Below are positions 40,452 to 48,611 of a stretch of 64,000 nt of DNA, piece by piece; the stretch's first letter is position 1, and each line of letters opens with the position of its first letter. This DNA is from Ricordea florida (lineage: Eukaryota > Cnidaria > Anthozoa > Corallimorpharia > Ricordeidae), in contig OX453283.1 in the NCBI GenBank assembly GCA_949710005.1, positions 26,382,052 through 26,446,051 on the forward strand, in the 5' to 3' direction. The notes below the pieces were generated by a model. That model was not told where the DNA came from. It made no database searches and worked only from the letters and a program-made list of their open reading frames with translations. The translations under genes and the position numbers were made by a program.

Positions 40452-40676
40452 ATGGCCAACACCGAAGTTATTGATAGAGCGACTGTGAAAGAATATTGTG
40501 AAAATTACTGTAGAGAAAATATAGAAAGAGTGTGTCTGAGAACATTATTTAAATTTGAAGAGAAAGAAAGAGAAAAGTTTGAGGAGTCCGCTAATAAAGC
40601 ATTTTCATATTTGAAAGGTGCGATGTTCGGATTTGGATTATATTGGTTGTATAACAAACGTCATTGGGTTTGGTAG
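40452..40676 (+). CDS. Small protein with C-terminal membrane segment (74 aa)
   Basis: The N-terminal part is charged and Cys-containing (VKEYCENYCRENIERVCLRT), then LFKFEEKEREKFEESANK, and a hydrophobic end LKGAMFGFGLYWLYNKRHWVW. It is flanked by stem-loops 2 and 3. There is no counterpart in element 1 and no recognised family. The consistent start motif supports expression. Confidence 0.6.
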   Translation: MANTEVIDRATVKEYCENYCRENIERVCLRTLFKFEEKEREKFEESANKAFSYLKGAMFGFGLYWLYNKRHWVW

Positions 40677-40693
40677 ATGTTGGTTCAAAAAGA

Positions 40694-40720
40694 TCTCCTA
40701 ATAGACACCCTATTAGGAGA
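40694..40720. promoter_or_regulatory. Stem-loop 3 of the accessory cassette
   Basis: Same 11-bp stem as stem-loop 2, loop acacc, followed by GTTAAAGCTTAGTGATAA. The ATG at 40752 is again 30 nt after TTAAAG. Stem-loops 2 and 3 with their leaders form a roughly 60-bp direct duplication around the 74-aa gene. Confidence 0.8.
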
Positions 40721-40751
40721 GTTAAAGCTTAGTGATAACAGAGATACAAAC

Positions 40752-41237
40752 ATGGCTGAGCAACCTGTTGAGCAAATCACAAGAGAACCCGATGTCAAGG
40801 ATAGAGTGAAGGATCCCAAGAAGGTGGAGGCCGGGAAGAAACTGGCCGAGTACCACAAGAAGGCTAAGGAGGCATTGAAGGAAAAAGAGCAACGGGATGC
40901 ATTGATAGATAGTCAGAAAGAAAAGGAGCAACAGCAGCAGCAAGATGCATTGATAGATAGTCAGAAAGAAAAGGAGCAACAGCAGCAGCAGCAAGATGCA
41001 TTGGTGAAAAAGGATGATGATGATGATGATGCCTGGATACCCAGCCTATCCTTCGAGAATTTGTTAATATTCGGTTCCATAGGGTTAGCTGCTTACTCAT
41101 TATACACGAGATACAAAGACAAAATAGCCGACTTATACGTACCTTCTGTAACCTTCGGACCACCTCCTGTCAGGGACATGAATGAGGTCAAAAGACCCTC
41201 AAACAGAGAAAACAGCTTAAATGACGAGTTGATGTAA
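40752..41237 (+). CDS. Single-pass membrane protein with Gln-rich repeat (161 aa), element 2
   Basis: Homologue of 7348-7746. The ATG at 40752 (MAEQPVEQITREPDVKD) is chosen over the in-frame ATG at 40677 because the stem-loop and TTAAAG motif precede it. DPKKVEAGKKLAEYHKKAKE is followed by two copies of a unit with DALIDSQKEKEQQQQQ, then acidic DDDDD, WIPSLSF and a hydrophobic segment (LLIFGSIGLAAYSLY). The Gln repeat is expanded relative to element 1. Function unknown. Confidence 0.72.
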   Translation: MAEQPVEQITREPDVKDRVKDPKKVEAGKKLAEYHKKAKEALKEKEQRDALIDSQKEKEQQQQQDALIDSQKEKEQQQQQQDALVKKDDDDDDAWIPSLSFENLLIFGSIGLAAYSLYTRYKDKIADLYVPSVTFGPPPVRDMNEVKRPSNRENSLNDELM

Positions 41238-41245
41238 TACACAAA

Positions 41246-41473
41246 ATGTCAGAAAACAAGGTTGTAAAGATTGTTACAGATTCTGCAGTTATCGTGGTAA
41301 TCGCTGGTGGTTTGGGCTATGTGGGTAAGAAGGTCCTGAGAGAAAAAGAATCGTTAATTGGCGATCCATTCTCCAGTGTCATGGATTTTGTCAAATTGGT
41401 CGCTGTTATATCATCGAGTATAGCCATCAAAGATTATTTAGAGGATAGAAAGATCTTACCAAAAGAGCTTTGA
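41246..41473 (+). CDS. Small membrane protein (75 aa), element 2
   Basis: Homologue of 7788-8006: KIVTDSAVIVVIAGGLGYVG (about 7-26) is a membrane helix, and the end is YLEDRKILPKEL. Only 8 bp separate it from the preceding gene. Confidence 0.7.
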   Translation: MSENKVVKIVTDSAVIVVIAGGLGYVGKKVLREKESLIGDPFSSVMDFVKLVAVISSSIAIKDYLEDRKILPKEL

Positions 41474-41695
41474 GTGGCTACAGTGACACTTGATCCTAAA
41501 AGATTCAAACTTGCGTTGAATGAATATATGAAAGATGGGCCTAGTTTGAGTGACTTCATAACCAAAGATGGCGATGGGTCCGTAATATCCTTTGACGAGA
41601 AAGGATTCAGTATGACTGTACTCGATCATTTGAAGGACGGTCCCAAGTTGAAGTACTTTTTCAACATTGAATTAAGGAATCCTACAATAGATTGA
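41474..41695 (+). other. Open 73-codon stretch without ATG start
   Basis: Directly follows the previous stop in the same frame. It reads LDPKRFKLALNEYMKDGPSL and ends IELRNPTID just before the next gene. No ATG begins it; a downstream ATG near 41528 would give a shorter peptide. It may be a readthrough extension of the 75-aa gene, a decayed small gene, or chance. The matching place in element 1 is interrupted by a transposon and shows no counterpart. Confidence 0.3.
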
Positions 41696-41698
41696 CAA

Positions 41699-42106
41699 AT
41701 GGCGACTATAGCGATCGTTATCGGAGGTGCAATCGCCAATGCAGCTGCCCTCGGTTTTGGTACTTATATAACACATGTCCTCACTGGATCATCACCCGAA
41801 GAACTCGAAAAGGAAAGGAAAAGGCATGACAAAGCAATGGAGGAGTACCAAAAAGATTACGCTGCGTTCGAAAAGAGGCGCTTGGCATATATTGACTTTA
41901 TGAATAAGAGGAAGAGTGATGCTGACCAGGCATCTGAGAACATATCGGAGACGGATGAAGCGATGAGATTGTACAATCAAATAGGCGATCCTCCTAAGTT
42001 CTCTGACTATTACAGACCGAATGAAGACCAAAGAATGGCTCAGATGGTCTATGTCGCGGTTGGGATGTTAATCCTGGTATATATAGTTAGCAAGTGGGTG
42101 CGATAA
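41699..42106 (+). CDS. Conserved Polinton membrane/coiled protein (135 aa), element 2
   Basis: Same layout as 11063-11455: a hydrophobic start (MATIAIVIGGAIANAAALGF), a charged helix RHDKAMEEYQKDYAAFEKRR, conserved KFSDYYRPNEDQRM near 99 and a C-terminal hydrophobic segment. Probably a membrane or virion component; no known function. Confidence 0.75.
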   Translation: MATIAIVIGGAIANAAALGFGTYITHVLTGSSPEELEKERKRHDKAMEEYQKDYAAFEKRRLAYIDFMNKRKSDADQASENISETDEAMRLYNQIGDPPKFSDYYRPNEDQRMAQMVYVAVGMLILVYIVSKWVR

Positions 42107-42140
42107 ACTAACTTAGAAGTTCCCATATTCGACATCAAAT

Positions 42141-43109
42141 ATGGCAACTGCTTATCCTGAAGGAGAAGAAGAAAACGATCCTTTCGGGTTGGGGGAAGAA
42201 AACAAACAAGAAGATCCCGATGATTTCGAAGATACCCCGCTACTTGGTAGGCAGCCTCCAACACCAGACAAAGTCTTGGAAACATCCACGACCAAGGGTG
42301 CTAGACGTAAATTAGGGTATCTTCAATTACCACGTGAAGATATAGAGATGGAGATTATGGAAGAAAACAAAGATGAAGTCTGGACCAAGATTGTAGAAAA
42401 GTTCCCAGATGCCAAACCCAAGTTTCTTTTCAAATACGATGAATGGGGTAGAATCGTTGTCAAAATCAGTGGTAAAGATCCAGGCAAAAACGTATGGCAT
42501 CCATTATTCGATGAGTATGGTGATGTGAACAAAGGATTACCCAAAACAATTACAAAAGGTCTAGGCCCAAGCGCGGAAGAAATTGTGGAAGCCAATGATG
42601 GTGAGATAACCAAGAGAAAAGGGTTCGTTAGTAAATTGAAGGAGAAGGTAAGATTCCATCGAGAAAAGGCATTGAAAACCCCGGAAGAAGTAAGTCAAAT
42701 AGAGACCATCGAGGAACAAATTGTTGAACAAGAGCAAGAGATAGCTAACTTGGAAGGTGAGAATGAGCAAATCCAGGAACGAATGTCATTGCGAGATAGG
42801 GTGAAAGCGATCTTCAAGAAATATGGTTTCACGGTATTTGCCATTGTGAGCGCCGTTGGTGTGGTCATTGGCGTTATCGTATCTAATCTTTCCAAGGGCC
42901 TATCCAAGTTGGGCAAAGGTGTGGGGGACGGGCTGAAGACCATCGGTAAGAAACTTGGTGAGCTATTGCCTGGTATGGTGGGGGCGATCGTGAGTTTCCT
43001 GTTCAAGACCGCTGGGGAGGTCATTTCATTCCTGGGTAAGAACGCTTGGCTGTTGATCCTCGCTGTTGTAGTGTACTTTGTGGATGAATTAAAGAAGAGG
43101 CGTCGTTGA
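42141..43109 (+). CDS. Coiled-coil, two-helix membrane-active virion protein candidate (322 aa), element 2
   Basis: Homologue of 11507-12463. The acidic N-terminal third has diverged. From LGPSAEEIVEANDGEITKRK on the match is strong: coiled coil (about 170-215), MSLRDRVKAIFKKYGFTVFA, transmembrane helix, LGKGVGDGLKTIGKKLGELL amphipathic segment, second hydrophobic helix and basic KKRRR end. The pattern of variable acidic head and invariant membrane half suggests the membrane half is the functional core. Confidence 0.75.
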   Translation: MATAYPEGEEENDPFGLGEENKQEDPDDFEDTPLLGRQPPTPDKVLETSTTKGARRKLGYLQLPREDIEMEIMEENKDEVWTKIVEKFPDAKPKFLFKYDEWGRIVVKISGKDPGKNVWHPLFDEYGDVNKGLPKTITKGLGPSAEEIVEANDGEITKRKGFVSKLKEKVRFHREKALKTPEEVSQIETIEEQIVEQEQEIANLEGENEQIQERMSLRDRVKAIFKKYGFTVFAIVSAVGVVIGVIVSNLSKGLSKLGKGVGDGLKTIGKKLGELLPGMVGAIVSFLFKTAGEVISFLGKNAWLLILAVVVYFVDELKKRRR

Positions 43110-43115
43110 ATGTAA

Positions 43116-43748
43116 ATGTTGAGCATAACAATGTACGAGTCTGAAACCAGGGTGTACTTGGACCCTCCCCTGGACAAGGTTCGAGAGATACAACTCCTGG
43201 GTTGTAATATACCCAAACGATTGGTGAATTTCAAGGATCGCCAGGGCATACTCAATGAGGAAGATCGACCCATCATAATAATCCAGCCCGGTACATACTC
43301 TCTGCGTGGTATACACGCAATATTTCTCAATGATACGGATAAGGCCAAGCTATCGATCATTGAGACTGATACTGTTGACTATTTGTACTCCAACAAGAAC
43401 TCCAACATCAAACTTACGAGAGGACTGCAAGTTGCTCTGGGTTTACCTGAAGTCATAACGCCTGGCAAGTTATACCCCACAAATCTCCAGATCAAGGAGC
43501 CGCTGAGACTTATGTGCAGTCTAGTGAATAACCAGTCATCCTATATGAATAGCGCTCGATTTACAGGCCCCGTGAAGATCTCACCCTCACAACTCCTTGC
43601 CAACATACCATCACAGGATTATCCAGTCATTCCCGTTCATAAATCTAAAACCCCCGTAAATCACTTCGATCTTAGCATCCTCGACATCGAATGGAACAAA
43701 CTGAATCTGAATGGGTCTCCAATCACCTTCAGTTTGCGATTCAGATAA
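43116..43748 (+). CDS. Minor capsid (penton-like) candidate, full-length (210 aa)
   Basis: Begins MLSITMYESETRVYLDPPLD. The middle is beta-rich (IIIIQPGTYSLRGIHAIF near 54) and the end has ISPSQLLANIP and PVNHFDLSILD. There are no membrane segments. It is the intact form of the gene shortened at 12476-12868. A single-jelly-roll minor capsid role fits size and context but is unproven. Confidence 0.6.
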   Translation: MLSITMYESETRVYLDPPLDKVREIQLLGCNIPKRLVNFKDRQGILNEEDRPIIIIQPGTYSLRGIHAIFLNDTDKAKLSIIETDTVDYLYSNKNSNIKLTRGLQVALGLPEVITPGKLYPTNLQIKEPLRLMCSLVNNQSSYMNSARFTGPVKISPSQLLANIPSQDYPVIPVHKSKTPVNHFDLSILDIEWNKLNLNGSPITFSLRFR

Positions 43749-43781
43749 CATTTTAAAAGTACGTGAGATCCGTAACCAAAC

Positions 43782-44385
43782 ATGGGTGAGTACAAAGGAA
43801 TCTACCCCAACTTGCCTGCGACGGCGCCTCCTCCTGATGGCGCTAATTTCAGATTACAACAATGTTGTGACATTTTGAATAAGCTGAAGGCTGAATTGAA
43901 TCATTACGAGATGGTACTAAAAAAGTACAACCGGTCAAAAGGCGCGCTCATAAACGCAAGCTCGACCTGTGGTATCCTATCTTGTATTTTGGCGGCTGGT
44001 GGATTGGGCACATCTCTTAGTGGAGTCGGAATTGTCGCAGCTGTGCCATTAGGTGTAGTGAGTGGTGTGTTTGTCTGTGCATCTATAGCATGCCAACACA
44101 TATCAAAGAACCTGTCCAAGAAAGCTGTGAAGCATCAAAACACCATCACACTGGCCAAATCCAAAATAAACACCATTGAAGACCTGGTTTCCAAAGCCCT
44201 TAGTGACAATAAGATCTCTGATGAACAATTCATTCTCGCTTATCATAGAAGAGCTCAAGAAGTTTGAAAAGCTAAAGGCTGAGATACGGTCTAAAGCTCA
44301 AAAAAATATGGATGGGGAGGACCCATTGGTATTGAGGCAGAGAGTACGCCAAGAAATCCTCAAAGAACTAAAAGGAGGACTATAA
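43782..44385 (+). pseudogene. Small virion/membrane gene, frameshifted near 44230
   Basis: Homologue of the LINE-split gene at 12879-16856. It starts MGEYKGIYPNLPATAPPPDG, has a hydrophobic Gly/Ala/Val segment (about 68-110) and a helical tail. The frame is lost at about 44225-44240 (after ISDEQF) and continues in another frame to 44385, ending LKEL KGGL-like. A TTTAAAAGT motif lies 30 nt before the ATG. Both copies of this gene in the window are therefore broken, by different events. Confidence 0.75.
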
Positions 44386-44454
44386 CTATAGTTTATGAGC
44401 AAAACATCTACTAATCCAAATATACTTAAAGGTTGATATACTAGTAATATAACC

Positions 44455-44754
44455 ATGGCTAATATTCAATCTATTGAAGAGAAATTCAAGTCCCTAGAAC
44501 GTGCTGGTATAAATTTGGATAAAACAAAGGAATTCAAATACTTCGAAATTGCTCTCAAAGATTTGATTAATGATGGACTACAAATACTCAAAAACAAGTT
44601 TATGGACAATAGAAATGAAACCACTAGGAAGGAAATCAGTGCTATTTGTGAAGAAAAGATTATAGAATCAAACAAAGGATTGTATGTAGTTGTTGTATGT
44701 TCCGCAATACATTGGACCCTTGGTTTGGCTAGTGCTATATATTTTCTCACATAA
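44455..44754 (+). CDS. Small protein with C-terminal membrane segment (99 aa), element 2 only
   Basis: MANIQSIEEKFKSLERAGIN begins a charged helical protein that ends in a hydrophobic segment (LYVVVVCSAIHWTLGLASAI). CTTAAAGG lies 29 nt upstream. No counterpart between 16856 and 16960 in element 1. Function unknown. Confidence 0.6.
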   Translation: MANIQSIEEKFKSLERAGINLDKTKEFKYFEIALKDLINDGLQILKNKFMDNRNETTRKEISAICEEKIIESNKGLYVVVVCSAIHWTLGLASAIYFLT

Positions 44755-44798
44755 TGACTTAAAATCATGAACTCTTCTACCCAAAGTCTGGATAGAAG

Positions 44799-46325
44799 AT
44801 GGGCTTACTAAACGACTTCAGAAATAGGTATCCTAAGGCTGATTTGAACCAATTCAAATTTGTGAATGATAATTATGGTGGTTATATGGTATGGACACGT
44901 AATGGATTAACAATCATGTCTTATGATGATCCCACTGGCAAGACATGGACTGATGACATCCGACCAGGTCTCAAACTACTACTATGGATTGATTTGGGAC
45001 TGGATGATACATCAAGCCCCTTCCCAAAGAGCCTGACCATGACAAATCGCTCCTACCCAATTCCAGCCATTGATTTTGACGAACCCACAAGTAACACCAC
45101 AAACATGCTGACGTCATTGGACATATACGTGTCCAACACGAAAAAATTCACCGCTAAGATGCGTAACATATTTACCTCCCAAGTTGTGACTTTCAAGTTT
45201 GGTAAACAAAGTCGAAAATGGCTAAACTCCCCCGACATGAACTACTGGCCTCAACAACTAAACTTTGCAGTGTGGTGTGCGACCTCTGGCTGTGGTGTCA
45301 GCCCATTTGAAAGTTTGAACTACCCCAAAGTGGTGGCTGGCTTCATAAAGTTTCATGTGTATTTCACCATAAGGCGAATACTGTACGAATTGAATGTACC
45401 TCTGCCAGATGAACAACCATTTGCCATAGCTAACAACCCTTACAGTAAAGTTGCATACCAAAGATTATGCGCTGAATTCGGTATCGCTAATGATTCTGAT
45501 TTCAGATGGAAAGGCGGGCGAAACCATGGTCTTGGTGATATATTCCTTGATTATGGTGCTGGTTACCATGGAAGAGGTGGAGGATTTCAAAATGTACATT
45601 TGATTCGAAACTATGATGAAGACGCAAACCAATGGCCTGGTGATGGTGGTAAATTCTCAGATGATGGTGGTAAGAAAGAAAAAGGTAACCTCATCTCATT
45701 CATTCGCAATGATGACTTTGCTGGGTACAAGTATGCTTGGTTCATCCCAACGAGTGGTTATGGGCTCAGCAAGGCTGGGCTGGGCAGACTGAATCGATCT
45801 GCTGAGGCCTTCGTTTACTGTGTGCTGGGATCGCAAGTCAATACACGAAACTCGATTGTGGGCACGGGTGGTGGGGCAATTGAAACTCAACAAGAGTTCT
45901 TGGCTCTATTTGAAAGCAGTGTGATTGAGAACGACATATCAAGTTCAGTACAAAGGTACCAACCCGCAACCCAGGAAGCGAAGCTAAGATTGGATCTGGC
46001 AATCGCACCTGGAGTTTGGCTAATGCCCAGTAATATGATCATAAACACGGAGAGTGTGGTTGGTTACAACAACAACCTAATGAAGGCCACGGGTGACATG
46101 AAGTTTGGAATCAACTCAAATGTAAACCTCGAGACCATGACTGTAGGAATAAGCCATAACTTGGGCTCTTCGAAAGTTAAGTTACCACATGCAGCTACCA
46201 GAACCGAAACTGTACAGGTTAAAACACCAATAACGGATGTTAAACCTGAAACCACACAACATGAAAATAATATGATTACACTGATAATCGTAGTTGCTGG
46301 ATTGGGTTGGGCTTTGTTTCGTTGA
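44799..46325 (+). CDS. Large conserved Polinton protein with C-terminal membrane anchor (508 aa), element 2
   Basis: Homologue of 16960-18489 over its length: LLNDFRNRYPKADLNQF, MTNRSYPIPAIDF, YVSNTKKFTAKMRNIFTSQV, AVWCATSGCGVSPFESLNYP, GLGRLNRSAEAFVYC, QQEFLALFESSVIENDISSS. It has a short insert relative to element 1 near residue 145 (SPDMNYWP). The polar stalk differs in sequence, and the anchor is LIIVVAGLGWALFR. Intact. Best guess: a virion structural protein facing a membrane. Confidence 0.78.
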   Translation: MGLLNDFRNRYPKADLNQFKFVNDNYGGYMVWTRNGLTIMSYDDPTGKTWTDDIRPGLKLLLWIDLGLDDTSSPFPKSLTMTNRSYPIPAIDFDEPTSNTTNMLTSLDIYVSNTKKFTAKMRNIFTSQVVTFKFGKQSRKWLNSPDMNYWPQQLNFAVWCATSGCGVSPFESLNYPKVVAGFIKFHVYFTIRRILYELNVPLPDEQPFAIANNPYSKVAYQRLCAEFGIANDSDFRWKGGRNHGLGDIFLDYGAGYHGRGGGFQNVHLIRNYDEDANQWPGDGGKFSDDGGKKEKGNLISFIRNDDFAGYKYAWFIPTSGYGLSKAGLGRLNRSAEAFVYCVLGSQVNTRNSIVGTGGGAIETQQEFLALFESSVIENDISSSVQRYQPATQEAKLRLDLAIAPGVWLMPSNMIINTESVVGYNNNLMKATGDMKFGINSNVNLETMTVGISHNLGSSKVKLPHAATRTETVQVKTPITDVKPETTQHENNMITLIIVVAGLGWALFR

Positions 46326-46339
46326 TGGACTCGATATGA

Positions 46340-46368
46340 TTTTTGTAACGTGGTTCGCGTTACAAAAA
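46340..46368. terminator. Hairpin between convergent genes of element 2
   Basis: An 11-bp stem (tttttgtaacg / cgttacaaaaa) with a 7-nt loop, in the 54-bp gap between the 508-aa gene (+) and zinc-repeat gene (-). The T- and A-runs would suit 3'-end formation on either strand. Inferred. Confidence 0.5.
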
Positions 46369-46379
46369 TGCACACTATA

Positions 46380-46796
46380 TTACTGTGACTTCATAAGATC
46401 ACGGCAAGCTTTACAACGATCTTTACGTTTGTAATGTTCACATATGCCCTTTCCCCCACACTCTTTACATCTGTACCTAGTTTTACCATGAGAACATACT
46501 TGGGAACCACCACAATCTTTGCAAGAGTACTTTACTCTATCATGAGTACATATACCCTTACCACCACATTCTTTGCAACATGCTTTCTGTCTTAGATGAG
46601 GGCATATTTGTGATCCCATACAATCCTTACACTGAACCTTACGCCTGCCATGGTTACATTTTCCACCACTAGGTACCTCTTCAGGCATCCCCAGCGCCTC
46701 CAGTAACTCTCCCCGGCTCATCTTATAATATTTGGCTATCTTGCGATCCTTGGCAATGGCGCGGAGCTCTTTGACAGTTTGACGTTGATTGGGCAT
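46380..46796 (-). CDS. SAP-like plus tandem zinc-repeat protein, element 2
   Basis: 138 aa from ATG 46796, chosen as for the polymerase because CTTAAAGGG precedes it. The first 40 residues (MPNQRQTVKELRAIAKDRK...) match the polymerase N-terminus with at most one changed residue seen, because both are encoded in the terminal repeats. Five to six CxH..CxxC repeats follow (CNHGRRKVQCKDCMGSQIC and similar). Likely nucleic-acid binding. Fewer repeats than the element-1 homologue. Confidence 0.78.
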   Translation of the reverse strand: MPNQRQTVKELRAIAKDRKIAKYYKMSRGELLEALGMPEEVPSGGKCNHGRRKVQCKDCMGSQICPHLRQKACCKECGGKGICTHDRVKYSCKDCGGSQVCSHGKTRYRCKECGGKGICEHYKRKDRCKACRDLMKSQ

Positions 46797-46916
46797 GATG
46801 AGTTTGGATGTACAGGTCATCCCTTTAAGATGATATGGTATCATTTTTCAGAATCCTGCACGTTTGCAGTATTTTGTCTTGAAGTGCTGGCCTAGAACTG
46901 TCACTTTCCCCCTACT
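46665..46916 (-). repeat. Right terminal inverted repeat of element 2
   Basis: 252 bp, ending ccccctact. It encodes the N-terminus of the zinc-repeat protein on the minus strand. Confidence 0.93.
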
Positions 46917-46922
46917 CGCGTC
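46917..46922 (+). repeat. Right 6-bp target-site duplication (cgcgtc) of element 2
   Basis: Matches 30246-30251 exactly. Confidence 0.9.
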
Positions 46923-47317
46923 AGTTATTTGACTGTTGTGTTTTTGTCACGCGCTTGATGGAGATAGCTGCTGTTAGCAGCTATTTCACAGCTATCGGTG
47001 GGATGCCAAACAGCTGCAAAACGCTGTCAAGCGCTTTAAGGTATTCCTGGAGGCTAGATTGACCCTTCCAGATTGCTGTTATTTTTAAACATCTGTTAGA
47101 TAAAGGTTTGAAAAACATGTATGCAAAACTTTAGATCAGTAGAAACAAAACTGTCTGATTTATTGGGCAGTAAAATCTCGTTTCTACGGCCATTTTCGCG
47201 GTAAAAAAAGGAAAACGATACTTGTAGCGTCATGCTGTGGATATCCCACAGGATCGTCTTGTTGACAGCTCGATCAAATAAAACCTTGTAATCTGTAATG
47301 TAAGACCCTCCTTCAAC

Positions 47318-48275
47318 ATGGCAGGCCACGAGGGAACACGTCCGCTTGAAGAAGCCTTCAAGAATAACGGGTAAATAGTCATTTTATTAATCATATTTGT
47401 CGCTTGTTGAAGGCATTCTTTATGGCTTAACTTTGTTTTTTTGTCCCCTAGTTTCACGGGAACTCCTCCAGGACTCAGGCGCCTCATTCGAGGATTTTCG
47501 CAGAAGGACGGAGAAACAGCTGAGAAAGCAAGGCGGCGCTTCTATCGCCGAATATATGGAATTTTGTGGGTAAGAACCTCAGAGATTTCTTTCTCTTGCC
47601 TCTTGTTGTGTGATTTTAGTTTTTTACTTACCTGTTCTGCATTTTTTCCGCGTACATATTGGTCATCTCCCGGCTTTGCGAATTATCGGACGTGGTAGAT
47701 TGTCCATTGTTACTTTGCGAACCAATATGCAATTTATAAACAAACTATATTTCTGCAACAGTGCAGTATCCTATCTTCGTCTTATTGATGAAGTTCTAAT
47801 GCTTATAACATCATCATTGCAATCGTCTCTGTTTGCCTTTTTAGTTTGGAAACAAAATCGGCACAGGGATGTTTCAAGGCAAGGTAAATCCAACATATGT
47901 GTATCCTGAGGCATTGAAAGTAGCCATAAGGGACCTGCTGGATGAAAATCTTCGAGAATACCCTGATCCTGAAACATCAGCGGTAAGATTTTGATTTTAA
48001 CTCCATACTCTAGACGAAGGTAGGAATTTAAATGATATGTAATTACTCTTGCCTATGTCAAACTGTTGTGGCTAGGGGGTTTGGGGGAGGGGGGTTCAGA
48101 ACAACACTACTATCAGTGATATGGGCTTGCTTTGTGAATTTGCTTTCTGCCATGGCTCTCACAGGTAATCAAAGTAAATATTTGTTCTCACTGATTTTAT
48201 TTAAAATTCATTCTTCTGTAGGTTTACAAGGTCACCTTCAAGGACTTATACCATGCTAAATGGCCAGGAGATTGA
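47318..48275 (+). CDS. Four-exon small gene of unknown function (120 aa), inside the older transposon
   Basis: Exons 47318-47370, 47452-47569, 47845-47982 and 48222-48275 all have AG/GT borders and join in phase (363 bp including stop). The exons read MAGHEGTRPLEEAFK..., GTPPGLRRLIRGFSQKDG..., FGNKIGTGMFQGKVNPTYVY... and VYKVTFKDLYHAKWPGD. It is basic in the middle (KARRRFYRRIYG), with no membrane segment. It converges with the transposase gene across a 336-bp gap with no other gene. It may be an accessory protein of the transposon or a captured host gene. I do not recognise the family. Confidence 0.6.
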
Positions 48276-48611
48276 GTCATTTGTAATTTTTTGATCTGCC
48301 CTCAAGTGTATTGCTTTTTTGTTACGGTTTCCGATGTGGAATTATTATTCACTCTAGTTAAATTTGTAATCTTTCTTTTGTTTTGTATTTTCCTTTTTTG
48401 TGACTGACAAATGACAAGAAACGTGTCTATTTTGCTTCTATGACAATACAGAATTTTTTGATAAAATTTTATAGAGCCCAATCTATACAAACTACCCATG
48501 CAAACTGAATCCAATGTAAGGATTTGGAGCAACACAAACAATTGTTTGCTACCTTTTCTTTTCAAAAATACAAGTGTACATTACTTTTGTTATGGAATGT
48601 TTTTGTCAAAC

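Larger units (their letters stand above)
30252..46916 (+). mobile_element. Complete Polinton/Maverick-like element 2 (16,665 bp)
   Basis: Both ends are defined by 6-bp cgcgtc duplications, agtagggggaaa...tttccccctact termini and about 255-bp inverted repeats with one 4-bp indel and one substitution seen. It carries the Polinton core (polymerase, integrase, capsid, ATPase) plus a TFIIB-like gene and an accessory cassette. Frameshifts in the polymerase, the 38672 gene and the 43782 gene show it is not fully functional. The near identity of the terminal repeats suggests moderate age or gene conversion. Confidence 0.95.
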
